Shown here: in pieces, positions 1-8,404 of the stretch | Numbering within the stretch: the first letter of the stretch is position 1 | Layout: the number at the start of each line of letters is the position of its first letter | Assembly: GCF_025567465.1 (NCBI RefSeq) | Contig: NZ_JAOQKI010000011.1 | Location: 34,157-98,156, forward strand | Direction of reading: 5' to 3' | Length of the DNA: 64,000 nt | Source of the DNA: Roseburia_C amylophila | Lineage (GTDB): Bacteria > Bacillota > Clostridia > Lachnospirales > Lachnospiraceae | Made by a program: the position numbers and the translations under genes | Notes under the pieces: generated by a model | What the model was told of the DNA's origin: nothing | What the model saw: the letters and a program-made list of their open reading frames with translations, nothing else | Database searches by the model: none

Positions 1-285
1 GAAATAATTTCTTCCCAGTGGTCTAAGACATACTGTCCGATAATCGGGTCATACATCTTGCCAAGATTATTTTTGATTTCCTGATAACAGTAATCAAAAT
101 CATGTGCTTTGCGATAACTCCGGTTTGAAGTCATGGCATCAATGGAATCGCAGCTCCAATAGAGGGATGTTTCTTCATTGCCTCCCATTCCTCATCATCA
201 AGCTTTCCTTCTTTATTTAAAACAGCATCCGGAACACCGATTTTTCCAATATCATGGAGATGTGCCGCAATATTCACAAGCTTTC
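1..285 (-). pseudogene. HD-GYP domain phosphohydrolase remnant, internally deleted
   Basis: The minus strand encodes two recognisable pieces of an HD-GYP domain, the family that hydrolyses cyclic di-GMP. The upstream piece (about 285 to 152) reads LVNIAAHLHDIGKIG and continues to KKHPSIGA, holding the metal-binding HD pair. The downstream piece (about 153 to 1, a different frame) reads CDSIDAMTSNRSYRKA and goes on to LGKMYDPIIGQYVLDHW. The section between them, which normally holds the HHE and GYP motifs (roughly 40-50 residues), is missing, and the join changes frame so translation stops soon afterwards. A TGA also lies just upstream of LVNIA. The C-terminus runs off the window. The pieces and join are seen; that the deletion abolishes activity follows from loss of the GYP motif. 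Confidence 0.85.
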
Positions 286-303
286 AAATAATCCCTTCAC
301 TTT

Positions 304-543
304 CTATCCTTCAATGAAAAATTTTGCAAATGATAATTCTGCTCCTTTGCCGATTCTGCTGCAGATATTTACCACTTTGGTCATAACACCTGCAAACTGG
401 TTATCTTTGGTTACAATTTTAAGAAGCTGTGTCTCTGCCTCATATTCTGCTTCCTCTACATCTTCTAATTCTAATGTTTCACGAAGAATTTCTTTCACCT
501 GATCCTCTGTTACTTTTTTAGACATCCGATAATATCTTCCCAT
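304..543 (-). CDS. Small hypothetical protein, 79 aa
   Basis: A short acidic protein with a good ribosome binding site (AGAAAGGAAG, about 8 nt before ATG). It has no signal peptide or membrane segment. Alternating charged and hydrophobic residues in the first half (VKEILRETLELEDVEEAEYE) would suit a small alpha/beta fold, faintly like a heavy-metal-associated domain, but the CxxC metal motif is absent. The stop lies about 20 bp before the HD-GYP remnant on the same strand, so it may be either a small gene of its own or the severed front of a rearranged locus. I do not recognise the family. Confidence 0.5.
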   Translation of the reverse strand: MGRYYRMSKKVTEDQVKEILRETLELEDVEEAEYEAETQLLKIVTKDNQFAGVMTKVVNICSRIGKGAELSFAKFFIEG

Positions 544-666
544 AATGTGCTTCCTTTCTTAGTTGTTACTACTTTATGTTAGTTCTTTCTAATCCAGTTG
601 TATTATAACACCTGTTATTGAAAATAGTACCTTTCTTATCGATATTTTTTCTCATTATTTCTCAAT

Positions 667-695
667 TTGATTTACCCCTGTATCCACGTTATAAT
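667..695 (+). promoter_or_regulatory. SigmaA promoter of the bile salt hydrolase gene
   Basis: TTGATT (667-672), a 17-bp spacer and TATAAT (690-695). Transcription would start about 65 bp before the ATG at 766. Confidence 0.75.
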
Positions 696-765
696 AGTCC
701 TATTACATAAATCTGATTTTTCAGCAGAATACTAATACAAAAGAAAGATAAAAGGAGGCTATTTT

Positions 766-1752
766 ATGTGCACCGCAGCTACTTATCAAACAAAAAACTT
801 CTACATGGGCAGAACCCTTGATTATGAATTTTCCTATGGCAATGAAGTCACCATTACCCCCCGCAACTATCCGTTTCATTTCCGTCATGCCGGGACTTTA
901 AGCTCCCACTATGCCATGATTGGCATGGCTCATGTAGCACCGGACAATGGTGTTGACTATCCTCTTTATTATGATGCCTGCAATGAAAAAGGTGTCTGCA
1001 TGGCAGGGCTTAACTTTGTGGGAAATGCCGCTTATGCTGATATTATTGATACAAAGGAAAATGTTGCACAGTTTGAATTTATTCCATGGATTCTAAGCCA
1101 GTGTGCTTCTGTTTCAGAAGCCAAAGAAAAATTAGTGCAGATGAATCTCGTTGGAACTGTTTTTGCCAGCCATTTTCCGGCAGCACAGCTTCACTGGATG
1201 ATTGCCGACAAAAGTGAAAACATCGTTGTGGAATCCATGGCAGACGGGCTTCATATCTATGACAATCCTGCCGGTGTGCTGACCAACAATCCACCTTTTC
1301 CAATGCAGATGTTTGCTTTAAATAATTATGCGGCTCTCTCATCCAGGCAGCCGGAAAATCATTTTTCCGACAAACTCAACTTACAGGCTTACAGCCGCGG
1401 TATGGGGGCTTTGGGTCTGCCGGGCGATTTATCTTCCCAATCCCGTTTTATCCGGGTTGCTTTCACCAGACTACATTCCATTTCCGGCAGTTCAGAAATC
1501 GATAGTGTCAGCCAGTTCTTTCATATCTTAGGTTCCGTCGACCAGCAGCGGGGCTGCTGTGAAGTTGCTGATGGGAAATATGAAATTACAATCTACACTT
1601 CCTGCTGCAATACGGATAAGGGGATTTATTACTATACGACCTATGATAATCATTCAATTAACGGAATCGATATGCATCATGAGAACCTGGACAGTGCAGA
1701 GTTAATCCGGTTTGCGGTTCTTGATGCAGGTGAGATTCACTGGCAGAATTAG
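766..1752 (+). CDS. bsh: Choloylglycine hydrolase / conjugated bile salt hydrolase
   Basis: Ntn-hydrolase of the choloylglycine hydrolase family, which cleaves glycine or taurine from conjugated bile acids; the related penicillin V acylases share the fold. After the initiator Met comes the catalytic Cys2. The other expected active-site residues are visible: Arg16 and Asp19 in GRTLDY, Asn83 in GLNFVGN, Asn174/175 in LTNNP, and Arg227 in GLPGDLSSQSRF. The length of 328 aa is normal for the family. There is no signal peptide, so it acts in the cytoplasm. AAAGGAGG lies just before the ATG, and the gene stands alone behind its own promoter. Its stop codon TAG is the first base of the left arm of the foldback element that follows. 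Bile salt versus penicillin V preference cannot be settled from motifs alone, but GLPGD-SSxSRF and a likely gut host favour bile salts. Confidence 0.92.
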   Translation: MCTAATYQTKNFYMGRTLDYEFSYGNEVTITPRNYPFHFRHAGTLSSHYAMIGMAHVAPDNGVDYPLYYDACNEKGVCMAGLNFVGNAAYADIIDTKENVAQFEFIPWILSQCASVSEAKEKLVQMNLVGTVFASHFPAAQLHWMIADKSENIVVESMADGLHIYDNPAGVLTNNPPFPMQMFALNNYAALSSRQPENHFSDKLNLQAYSRGMGALGLPGDLSSQSRFIRVAFTRLHSISGSSEIDSVSQFFHILGSVDQQRGCCEVADGKYEITIYTSCCNTDKGIYYYTTYDNHSINGIDMHHENLDSAELIRFAVLDAGEIHWQN

Positions 1753-2272
1753 GGGATTGCGATGTGGAGATAACATTTAGAATCAAAGAATTTTGCAGCA
1801 GTCAAAGCACATCTGATTTTCTTTTATGTGAAATGTCAACCGTTCTTAGGGGTCTGTTTTTCTTGATGATAAACTGTCTTTTCTGTTGCTTTGACAGAAT
1901 ATTGGTACTGTCCGTCGAGGACAGATGCCACCTAATGTCTGCAAGGGGCACTGGGAATTTCGATATACTTTTCATTTCATCTGGCAACCGGCACAAATTC
2001 ACATCCATGTTCAATTGTGCCTCGCTGGTACATCCCTGTACCAGCGTTGCCTGTTGCCAGACGAAATTCCAAGTGCCCCTAACAGCCCTTATCAGGCATC
2101 TGCACTTCGACGATCAGTACCAATATTTTGTCAAACATAGAAAAGACGGTTTTTATCGTAAAAAGAAAAACAGACCTCTTAGAACGGTGACGTTTCATCA
2201 TATGAAAATCAATGTGCTTCGACTGCTGCAAAATTTTTTAATAAATTTTCTCCCACATCGCAATCCCCTAAT
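1750..2272. repeat. 523-bp foldback (palindromic) element, copy 1
   Basis: Almost the whole stretch is one imperfect inverted repeat. The outer ends are TTAGGGGATTGCGATGTGG (from 1749) and its complement (to about 2272). Further matches in nested order are TTTTGCAGCAGTC (1791-1803) with GACTGCTGCAAAA (2221-2233), AATATTGGTACTG (1898-1910) with CAGTACCAATATT (2115-2127), and GGGGCACTGGGAATTTCG (1945-1962) with CGAAATTCCAAGTGCCCC (2062-2079). The centre holds two hairpins: GGCACAA/TTGTGCC (1990-1996/2015-2021) and CGCTGGTAC/GTACCAGCG (2023-2031/2038-2046), enclosed by CTGGCAAC/GTTGCCAG. Both loops carry CATCC(A/C)TG. Open frames inside are by-products of the palindrome. A second copy lies at 11487-11720. 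Confidence 0.85.
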
Positions 2273-2287
2273 GGATGACATATAAAA

Positions 2288-2321
2288 GGAGCAGACCCGC
2301 ATCAAAAGTCTGCTCCCTTTA
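2288..2321 (-). terminator. Rho-independent terminator, PHP gene side
   Basis: Stem GGAGCAGAC/GTCTGCTCC. The T-run (TTTTAT) follows on the minus strand, so it chiefly serves the PHP phosphatase gene, though the stem could also slow transcription leaving bsh. Confidence 0.7.
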
Positions 2322-2359
2322 CGTCCAAAGTATTTTGTGTGTATTGTAATGTTCCTTAC

Positions 2360-2385
2360 AAGAGTTAGTTTATGCTAACTCTTGT
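2360..2385 (+). terminator. Hairpin with T-rich tail
   Basis: AAGAGTTAG/CTAACTCTT around a TTTATG loop, followed on the plus strand by GTTTTC. A plausible second terminator downstream of bsh and the foldback element. Confidence 0.5.
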
Positions 2386-2434
2386 TTTCTGTCAATACCG
2401 CTGTTGATATTCTTTTCTCACCTGTGATAACTCC

Positions 2435-3166
2435 TTATAGATGTTCCGGTGATTTAAAATAATTCAAAAAACTCTTCGCCAGTTCCACATTGGTATTGAC
2501 CACCAGTTCTTCCGGGAAATCTACCATCTGAATAACTTCCAATGGATATTGATGATTCCCAACTGCAGTATCCACATGCGCATCGGAATCCATGATAACC
2601 GGAACTTTATATTCCTTGCAAAGTTCTAACATTTTGCAGCTGTTTTCCTTCGTATTCTGCCGGAAGCCACCCGGTGTCAGGGAGCCATTGTTGACCTCTA
2701 ACAATACATGATGTTCCTTTGCACCTTCCACCAATGCACGATAATCCACCGGATAATAAGAATCATCCGGATGTCCGATAATATTTACATAGGGATTTTT
2801 CATCACATTCAGATAAGTTTTCGTATTTTCTTCTATGGTTCCCGGATGAAAACACGGACCATGCATACTTGCAACGCACAAATCCATCTGCTTCAAGGTA
2901 CGCTCCGGCAGATCCACATGCCCTTCCATATCCATGATATTAAGTTCTGCGCCAAACAGCGTATACATTTCTCCATGCTTTCTTTCCAGCACGCGAAGAT
3001 TATTAAAATATAACTCGCTGCAGGTTCCCGGCATTTTCGGAGCATGCTCTGTAATACCAAAGAGCCGGATTCCTTTCTGCTCTGCCGCCTTTATCATTGC
3101 TTCAATAGTACTGTAAGCATGTCCGCTTGCAATTGTATGAGTATGAAGGTCTACGTAGTCGTTCAT
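2435..3166 (-). CDS. PHP-domain phosphatase (YcdX-like)
   Basis: A 243-aa polymerase-and-histidinol-phosphatase (PHP) domain protein, a metal-dependent phosphoesterase fold. The metal ligands are laid out as in the YcdX group: H8 and H10 in VDLHTHT, H16, H41 in ITEHAP, E74 in FGAELN, H102 in SMHGP, a His in IIGHPDD and the SDAH motif near residue 194. YcdX-type proteins bind three zinc ions and hydrolyse small phosphoesters; the physiological substrate is not known. The length matches YcdX (about 245 aa) and is shorter than HisK-type histidinol phosphatases. It is a single gene with its own terminator. No histidine operon is adjacent, although hisC lies about 2 kb away. Confidence 0.85.
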   Translation of the reverse strand: MNDYVDLHTHTIASGHAYSTIEAMIKAAEQKGIRLFGITEHAPKMPGTCSELYFNNLRVLERKHGEMYTLFGAELNIMDMEGHVDLPERTLKQMDLCVASMHGPCFHPGTIEENTKTYLNVMKNPYVNIIGHPDDSYYPVDYRALVEGAKEHHVLLEVNNGSLTPGGFRQNTKENSCKMLELCKEYKVPVIMDSDAHVDTAVGNHQYPLEVIQMVDFPEELVVNTNVELAKSFLNYFKSPEHL

Positions 3167-3296
3167 GTTCTGTTCTCCTTTTATATCTCTTGTCTTAATA
3201 CTGTTTTCTAAATTTCAGACAATCCTATCCTATTCATCATAGCACATTTTCATCTGTCTTTCATACTATAATACAAATGTCTTTTAAGGATGCTCT

Positions 3297-4301
3297 ATGA
3301 AACGATTTTATAAAAAAGGTATTTCTCTTTTCTTAATTCTTCTTATGTCCTTCCCGCTTTGTGCCTGCAAATCAGATGATTCTAAAGCATTAACAACCGT
3401 AAAATTAAATGAAGTGGCACATTCCATCTTTTACGCACCGATGTATGTGGCCATCGAAAAAGGCTACTTTGAAGATGAGGGAATCGAGCTCTCATTGACC
3501 ACCGGCTTTGGAGCGGATAAAACTATGGCTGCCGTTGTTTCCGGGGATGCAGATGTAGGGTTCATGGGAACAGAGGCAAGCATTTATGCCTACACGGAAG
3601 GTGCAAAAGACCATGTCATCAATTTTGCACAGCTTACCCAGCGTGCCGGTAACTTTGTGGTTGCAAGGGAAAACACCGATTCCTTTTCCTATGAAGATAT
3701 GATTGGAAAAGATGTGCTGGGCGGAAGAGCCGGTGGCACACCGGAAATGGTATATGAATATGTACTCCGGGAAAATGGTGTTTCTCCTTCCGAAGTCAAA
3801 ATCGACCAGAGTATTGACTTTGGTTCTACCGCAGCGGCTTTTTCCGGCGGGCAGGGAGATTATACCATTGAATTTGAACCATCCGCTACTGCTTTGGAGC
3901 AGTCCGGTGACGGCTATGTGGTAGCCTCCATTGGCGTGGATTCCGGCTACCTTCCATATACTGCTTTTTGTGCCAAAGAAAGCTATCTTAAGGAAAATGC
4001 CGACCTTATCCAGCATTTCACCAATGCTTTACAGAAAGGCATGGATTATGTAGCAGGTCACAGTCCGGAAGAAATTGCCTCTGTCATTGTACCGCAGTTT
4101 AGCGAAACAGATCTTAAAACCCTTACACTTATTGTAAGCCGCTACTATGACCAGGAAACCTGGAACACAGATTTAATACTCCGGGAAGAAGGCTATGACT
4201 TAATGCTTACTATTTTAGAAGAGTCTGGTGTTCTCTCCGGTGCCGCTCCTTATGAAGATCTTGTAAATACAGATTTTGCCGAAAAAGCATCGACACTGTA
4301 G
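3297..4301 (+). CDS. ABC transporter substrate-binding lipoprotein, SsuA/THI5-like
   Basis: Extracellular binding protein of the NMT1/THI5-like (SsuA/TauA) superfamily. The first 24 residues are a lipoprotein signal (KR start, hydrophobic stretch, lipobox LCAC with C24 as the lipid anchor). The next part, KLNEVAHSIFYAPMYVAIEK followed by GYFEDEGI, is typical of this family, which binds aliphatic sulfonates, nitrate, bicarbonate or hydroxymethylpyrimidine precursors of thiamine. GGRAGGTPE is the central ligand-loop region. No permease or ATPase gene lies next to it, so it is an orphan and its ligand cannot be named. The start at 3297 has AAGGA about 6 nt upstream; a TATAAT lies at roughly 3269-3274 with a weak -35. 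The next feature downstream is a dispersed repeat and a terminator. Confidence 0.85.
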   Translation: MKRFYKKGISLFLILLMSFPLCACKSDDSKALTTVKLNEVAHSIFYAPMYVAIEKGYFEDEGIELSLTTGFGADKTMAAVVSGDADVGFMGTEASIYAYTEGAKDHVINFAQLTQRAGNFVVARENTDSFSYEDMIGKDVLGGRAGGTPEMVYEYVLRENGVSPSEVKIDQSIDFGSTAAAFSGGQGDYTIEFEPSATALEQSGDGYVVASIGVDSGYLPYTAFCAKESYLKENADLIQHFTNALQKGMDYVAGHSPEEIASVIVPQFSETDLKTLTLIVSRYYDQETWNTDLILREEGYDLMLTILEESGVLSGAAPYEDLVNTDFAEKASTL

Positions 4302-4332
4302 TTTAAAGTATTAGAAATTAAATCATTATTAA

Positions 4333-4460
4333 ACAAAGAATGTTCCTTAGCACATTTTCGCACCTGCGGCGGTCGCTTGCGACATCTACCTTATACGCCG
4401 CAGTGCGCATCCTCGCGGAGCGTTTTTAACTTTACAGGAAAGCAATTTCCTGTAAAGTTA
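4333..4460. repeat. Dispersed intergenic repeat, copy A (about 128 bp)
   Basis: Nearly identical to 41200-41326. It starts AACAAAGAATGT and contains CTGCGGCG ... CGCCGCAG closing around a GTCGC/GCGAC hairpin, then GCATCCTCGCGGAGCG, and ends with the strong palindrome ACTTTACAGGAAA/TTTCCTGTAAAGT. Both copies sit between genes, just past a gene end or gene start, and neither has a coding frame of note. It looks like a folded repetitive intergenic element. Confidence 0.85.
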
Positions 4461-4512
4461 AAAAGCACAGAATATATAGTAAATAACATTACTATACACG
4501 CTGTGCTTTTTA
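4461..4512 (-). terminator. Bidirectional terminator between SBP gene and 4545 gene
   Basis: AAAAAGCACAG and CTGTGCTTTTT pair across a 30-nt AT-rich loop. It could end both converging transcripts. Confidence 0.6.
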
Positions 4513-4544
4513 TCACTTAGATATCCTTTTTACATTCCACCCTG

Positions 4545-5012
4545 TTAGCGAATCATAGAAAATGCACCAACACTGATTAACATCATAATTACACCAGCCA
4601 GCAATACGCCAAGCATCACTGCGATAACAGATGATTTAAAATCCATATCTAAGATGCTGGCTGCCAGAGTTCCTGTCCAGGCTCCGGTTCCCGGCACCGG
4701 GATTCCAACAAAGAGCAGTAATGCCAGGAACAATCCTCTTCCTGCCTTTGCCTGCAGCTTCTTGCCGCCCTTTTCACCTTTTTCTAAGCACCAAGTGAAA
4801 AATTTTCCGATAACCGGCTTATCTGCACCCCAAATCAGTACTTTTCTTGCAAAGAAATAAATAAATGGTACCGGCAGCATATTTCCAATGATGGAAATAA
4901 TATAAGATGGTATCAATGGAAGTCCAAAGCCCTGTGAAAATGGAATCGCTCCCCTCAGTTCAATCAGTGGTACCATGGAAACAAAAAATACAATCAGATA
5001 ATGTAATAACAT
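4545..5012 (-). CDS. COG2426 / small multidrug export-like membrane protein
   Basis: A 155-aa integral membrane protein with four to five hydrophobic segments. It resembles the family named putative small multi-drug export protein (PF06695, COG2426): an N-terminal segment ending in PLIELRGAIP, then GNMLPVPFIYFFARKVL, a basic cytoplasmic loop rich in K and G (EKGEKGGKKLQAKAGR), and VGIPVPGTGAWTG before a long final pair of segments. The ELRGAIP and PVPGTGAWTG motifs are family hallmarks. The transport role is a database label rather than proven biochemistry. It is the last gene of a minus-strand run starting at 8308, 20 bp after hisC. Confidence 0.82.
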   Translation of the reverse strand: MLLHYLIVFFVSMVPLIELRGAIPFSQGFGLPLIPSYIISIIGNMLPVPFIYFFARKVLIWGADKPVIGKFFTWCLEKGEKGGKKLQAKAGRGLFLALLLFVGIPVPGTGAWTGTLAASILDMDFKSSVIAVMLGVLLAGVIMMLISVGAFSMIR

Positions 5013-5032
5013 AATACTCCTTTCCTAATGAA

Positions 5033-6094
5033 TTATGACTGTTTATAGTTTTTCAAAAACGTAATCAGCGTATTCATTTCTTCATCTGTACCAATGGTAA
5101 TACGCAGGTAATTTGCAATCCGCTCCGGTTTGGAGAAATGACGGACATAAATGTCCTTCTTCTTCAAATCTTCAAACAGCTTCTCCATGGAAATCGTATC
5201 GTGGGTTACAAAGAGGAAGTTGCTCTTTGAATCATCCATCCGGTATCCCAGTGCCCGAAGTTCTTCCTTGGTACGCTCTCTCGTTGCAATAATCTTCTGT
5301 GTTGTCTTTTTAAAATAAGCTTCATCCAAAATAGCAGCCGTTCCCATTTCAATCGTAAGGGAATTTAAGGTGTAAGAATTAAATGAATATTTAACATCGT
5401 TCAAATATTTGATTAATTCAGGCTGTGCCATCGCATATCCAATCCGCATGCCTGCCATGGAACGGGATTTGCTAAAGGTCTGGACTACCAATACATTGTC
5501 ATATTTATCAATAAGCGGCAATGCAGATGTTCCACCAAAATCAATATATGCTTCATCCACAATAACAATGACATCCGGATTCTGTGCAATGATGCGTTCC
5601 ACATCTTCTAACGGAAGCAGCTTTCCTGTCGGTGCGTTTGGATTTGGAAATACAATTCCTCCGTTTTCCCCAGCATAATCCTCCGGGCAAATTGTAAAAT
5701 TCCTATCCAGCGGAATCTGCTTATATGGAATACGGAATTCCTCTGCCCAGACATCATAGAAAGAATAAGTAATATCTGGAAACAGAATCGGACGATTAGA
5801 ATTAAAAAATGTCATAAAGCACATGGCAAGTACATCATCTGAGCCAACGCCCACAAATACCTGATTGGAATTTAAACCATATCGTTCTGCAATTGCGTCC
5901 GTCAGTTTCTCAATCTTTGGATCCGGATAAAGACGCAGCCGGTCGGTATCAAAAGAGGTTAAAACATCCTTTACTCCCGGTGCCGGTGGATACGGATTCT
6001 CATTGGTATTCAGTTTTATCATTTTCTCTTTCTTCGGCTGTTCTCCCGGAATATACGGGATAACTTTGCGTATGTTATTTTCCCATGCTTTCAT
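5033..6094 (-). CDS. hisC: Histidinol-phosphate aminotransferase
   Basis: PLP-dependent fold-type I aminotransferase that converts imidazole acetol-phosphate plus glutamate to histidinol phosphate. At 353 aa it has the usual HisC length. Visible motifs are KLNTNENPYPP (residues 27-37), NPNAPTG (151-157), D180 and Y183 in VDEAYIDF, and the Schiff-base lysine K209 in TFSKSRSMAGMRIGY. The gene is not in a his operon; it follows another aminotransferase by 55 bp. HisC paralogues can also serve in tyrosine and phenylalanine synthesis, so a broader aromatic/histidine role is possible. HisC is the best family call, but the in vivo substrate is less certain. Confidence 0.88.
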   Translation of the reverse strand: MKAWENNIRKVIPYIPGEQPKKEKMIKLNTNENPYPPAPGVKDVLTSFDTDRLRLYPDPKIEKLTDAIAERYGLNSNQVFVGVGSDDVLAMCFMTFFNSNRPILFPDITYSFYDVWAEEFRIPYKQIPLDRNFTICPEDYAGENGGIVFPNPNAPTGKLLPLEDVERIIAQNPDVIVIVDEAYIDFGGTSALPLIDKYDNVLVVQTFSKSRSMAGMRIGYAMAQPELIKYLNDVKYSFNSYTLNSLTIEMGTAAILDEAYFKKTTQKIIATRERTKEELRALGYRMDDSKSNFLFVTHDTISMEKLFEDLKKKDIYVRHFSKPERIANYLRITIGTDEEMNTLITFLKNYKQS

Positions 6095-6149
6095 GTCTTA
6101 CTCCTTCTATCTGCTGCTTGATTTTATCATTCTTTCGTTTTCCGATTTT

Positions 6150-7349
6150 TTATTCTGCTGCCTTCAGTCCATACTCTGCTGCCAGCTTTGCAAATGCCTG
6201 CATGGAATTTACTACTGTCTCATAAGAAGTGCAGTATGCAAGGCGTACATAACCGCCATAGCCGAAGGCACTTCCTTTTACCAGAATCAAATGGTATTTC
6301 TTCGCAGCTTCTACAAATTCTTCTTCCTTTGCAACCGGAGATTTCAGCCACAGATAAAATGCTCCCTGTGGTTTAATGCAGGTGAATCCAAGCTTCGTCA
6401 GTCCTTCATATAAAGCAATACGGTTGCGGTCATAAAATTCAAGATTGGTCTTTTCCTTTAAGCACTCTGCCACTGCTTTCTGAATGAGGGATGGTGCATT
6501 TACAAAGCCAAGAGTACGGTTTGATACGGTAATTCCCTCGATTAATTCTGCGGAATCTGCCGCTTCATCCGGCACTACCACATAACCGATCCGCTCGCCC
6601 GGAAGTGATAAAGATTTACTGAAGGAATATCCTACCAGCGTATCTTTATAATATTTCGTCAGGAAATTCTCCTGTACGCCGTCGTAAACCAGTTCACGGT
6701 ATGGTTCATCGGAAATAAGATAAATATCGGTTCCAAATTCCTCTTCCTTCGCAGTTAAAATTCTGGCAATCTCTTTTAAGGTTGCATCTGAATATACCAC
6801 TCCGGTCGGGTTGTTCGGATTGTTGATGATAACCGCTCTTGTATCTTTTGTAATTTTTCGTTCAAAGTCTGCTAAATCCGGCATAAAATCTGCTTCATTT
6901 GGCATGACTTCCACAATCTTTGCATCGAAGTTTGCGGCATAGCTTTTATATTCACCAAAATACGGAGCAAATACCATAACTTCATTGCCCGGATCTAAAA
7001 TCGTCTTAAAAATAATATTCAGACCGCCTGCTGCACCAACTGTCATAATCAGGTTCTTCCCATGGAAATTGGTTCCGAAGCGTTCATTTAAGTTCTCTGC
7101 AATTGCCTCCCTTACTTCCTCATAGCCTGCATTTGCCATATATCCATGCACCACAAGCGGGTCTTCTTTATCCAAAATATCATAAATTGCTGTCTTAATT
7201 TTTTCCGGTGCTGGTGTAGCCGGATTGCCAAGGCTGAAATCATACACATTTTCTGCCCCATATCTGGCAGCCATTTCTTTTCCTTCCATAAACATGGCAC
7301 GAATTGCAGAGCTTCCTGCCATTGCCTGTTTTATCTTTTTTGACAACAT
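6150..7349 (-). CDS. Class I aminotransferase, aspartate aminotransferase-like
   Basis: A 399-aa PLP-dependent aminotransferase. Motifs: FSLGNPATPAP near residue 38, NNPNNPTG (176-183), SDEPYREL (213-220), and the PLP lysine K245 in YSFSKSLSLPGERIGY. The N-terminus (MLSKKIKQAMAGSSAIRAMF) and the LGNP box place it in the clostridial group annotated as pyridoxal phosphate-dependent or aspartate aminotransferase. Substrate specificity (aspartate, aromatic or alanine) cannot be read from sequence. It sits between the EamA transporter (59 bp upstream) and hisC (55 bp downstream), all on the same strand, consistent with co-transcription of amino-acid metabolism genes. Confidence 0.88.
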   Translation of the reverse strand: MLSKKIKQAMAGSSAIRAMFMEGKEMAARYGAENVYDFSLGNPATPAPEKIKTAIYDILDKEDPLVVHGYMANAGYEEVREAIAENLNERFGTNFHGKNLIMTVGAAGGLNIIFKTILDPGNEVMVFAPYFGEYKSYAANFDAKIVEVMPNEADFMPDLADFERKITKDTRAVIINNPNNPTGVVYSDATLKEIARILTAKEEEFGTDIYLISDEPYRELVYDGVQENFLTKYYKDTLVGYSFSKSLSLPGERIGYVVVPDEAADSAELIEGITVSNRTLGFVNAPSLIQKAVAECLKEKTNLEFYDRNRIALYEGLTKLGFTCIKPQGAFYLWLKSPVAKEEEFVEAAKKYHLILVKGSAFGYGGYVRLAYCTSYETVVNSMQAFAKLAAEYGLKAAE

Positions 7350-7408
7350 ATCTTATGCCTTCTTTCTCTTTCTATTCTGTTACAGTATAGCTGAGACTAT
7401 CCGTAAAA

Positions 7409-8308
7409 TCAATCTGTTTTCTTGTTTCCGATGGGAATCTGCGTGATAATAATTGCCACAAACATCAATACGCAGCCTAAAATTTCTTTTGGTGATAATA
7501 CCTGTCCCAAGATCACCCAGCCAGCCAGTGCGGAAATCACGGATTCCAGGCTCATAATAAGGGATGCGATAACCGGGTTGATGCCTTTCTGTCCTACAAT
7601 CTGCAAGGTGTAGCCAACGCCGCAGGAAAGAAGTCCCGCATACAACAAAGGCAGCCATGCCGCCTGAATATTGGAAATGTCCGGTGTCTCTGTAAACAGC
7701 ATTCCTACTGCTGAAAGTACTCCGCATACAAAAAACTGTATACAGGACATTTTTACGCCGTCTACCTTCGGCGAAAAATAATCAACCACCAGTATATGAA
7801 AGGAAAATGCCAGTGCACATAAAAGAAGCATGATGTCTGCCCGCTCAATGGTAAAACTGCCGTCCTTCATACAAAGCAGATACATTCCCACAACTGCCAG
7901 TGCTACACAAAACCACAGCTTGATTCCCGGACGCTTTCCAATAAAGATGCCGATAACCGGAATCATCACAATATACAACGCCGTAAAAAAGCCAGATTTA
8001 CCAACGCTTGCTTCCATAATGCCAAACTGCTGCAGATTGGATGCAATGCAAAGAATTACACCACAGGCAATTCCGCCTGCCCACAAAGTCTTTTTATCCT
8101 CTTTTTCCTGATTTTCTGCTCCTGTCTCTTTCTTTTTCTTTAAAACCAGAATAACCGGGATTAGCACCAGTCCCCCCAGAACGCACCGGATTGCGTTAAA
8201 GGTAAATGGACCAATATATTCCATGCCCACGCTCTGGGCTACAAAAGCAACGCCCCAGATGGTTGCGGTCAATAATAATATCAAAGAACTCTTTATCTGC
8301 TGTTTCAT
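7409..8308 (-). CDS. DMT-superfamily EamA transporter
   Basis: A 299-aa membrane protein with about ten hydrophobic segments in two homologous halves, the EamA/RhaT layout of the drug/metabolite transporter superfamily. The first half starts IKSSLILLLTATIWGVAFVAQ and the second ends ISALAGWVILGQVLSPKEILG, where the conserved E-S/A-L-GWxxLGE-like motif sits. A short charged loop (KKKKETGAENQEKEDKK) lies between segments 2 and 3. The family exports amino acids and other metabolites. Its place at the head of a run with two aminotransferases makes an amino-acid exporter an attractive guess, but only a guess. Confidence 0.85.
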   Translation of the reverse strand: MKQQIKSSLILLLTATIWGVAFVAQSVGMEYIGPFTFNAIRCVLGGLVLIPVILVLKKKKETGAENQEKEDKKTLWAGGIACGVILCIASNLQQFGIMEASVGKSGFFTALYIVMIPVIGIFIGKRPGIKLWFCVALAVVGMYLLCMKDGSFTIERADIMLLLCALAFSFHILVVDYFSPKVDGVKMSCIQFFVCGVLSAVGMLFTETPDISNIQAAWLPLLYAGLLSCGVGYTLQIVGQKGINPVIASLIMSLESVISALAGWVILGQVLSPKEILGCVLMFVAIIITQIPIGNKKTD

Positions 8309-8404
8309 AAAATCTCCATTCTGCCCTTATTCTTTTGCATAATTTATCATATTGCTCTTATATTAATGCATTTCTTTCCTTCTTGCAAGAGTCATAACAT
8401 ACAA

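Noticed and set aside
1981..2060. tRNA gene in the cloverleaf-like core
   Set aside because: No GGTTCRA T-loop, no anticodon-arm geometry and no acceptor stem; the hairpins are of the wrong size and number.
1764..2285. Open frames on both strands within the palindromic element
   Set aside because: Overlapping frames on both strands arise from the inverted repeat; residues show no domain and no ribosome site is placed properly.
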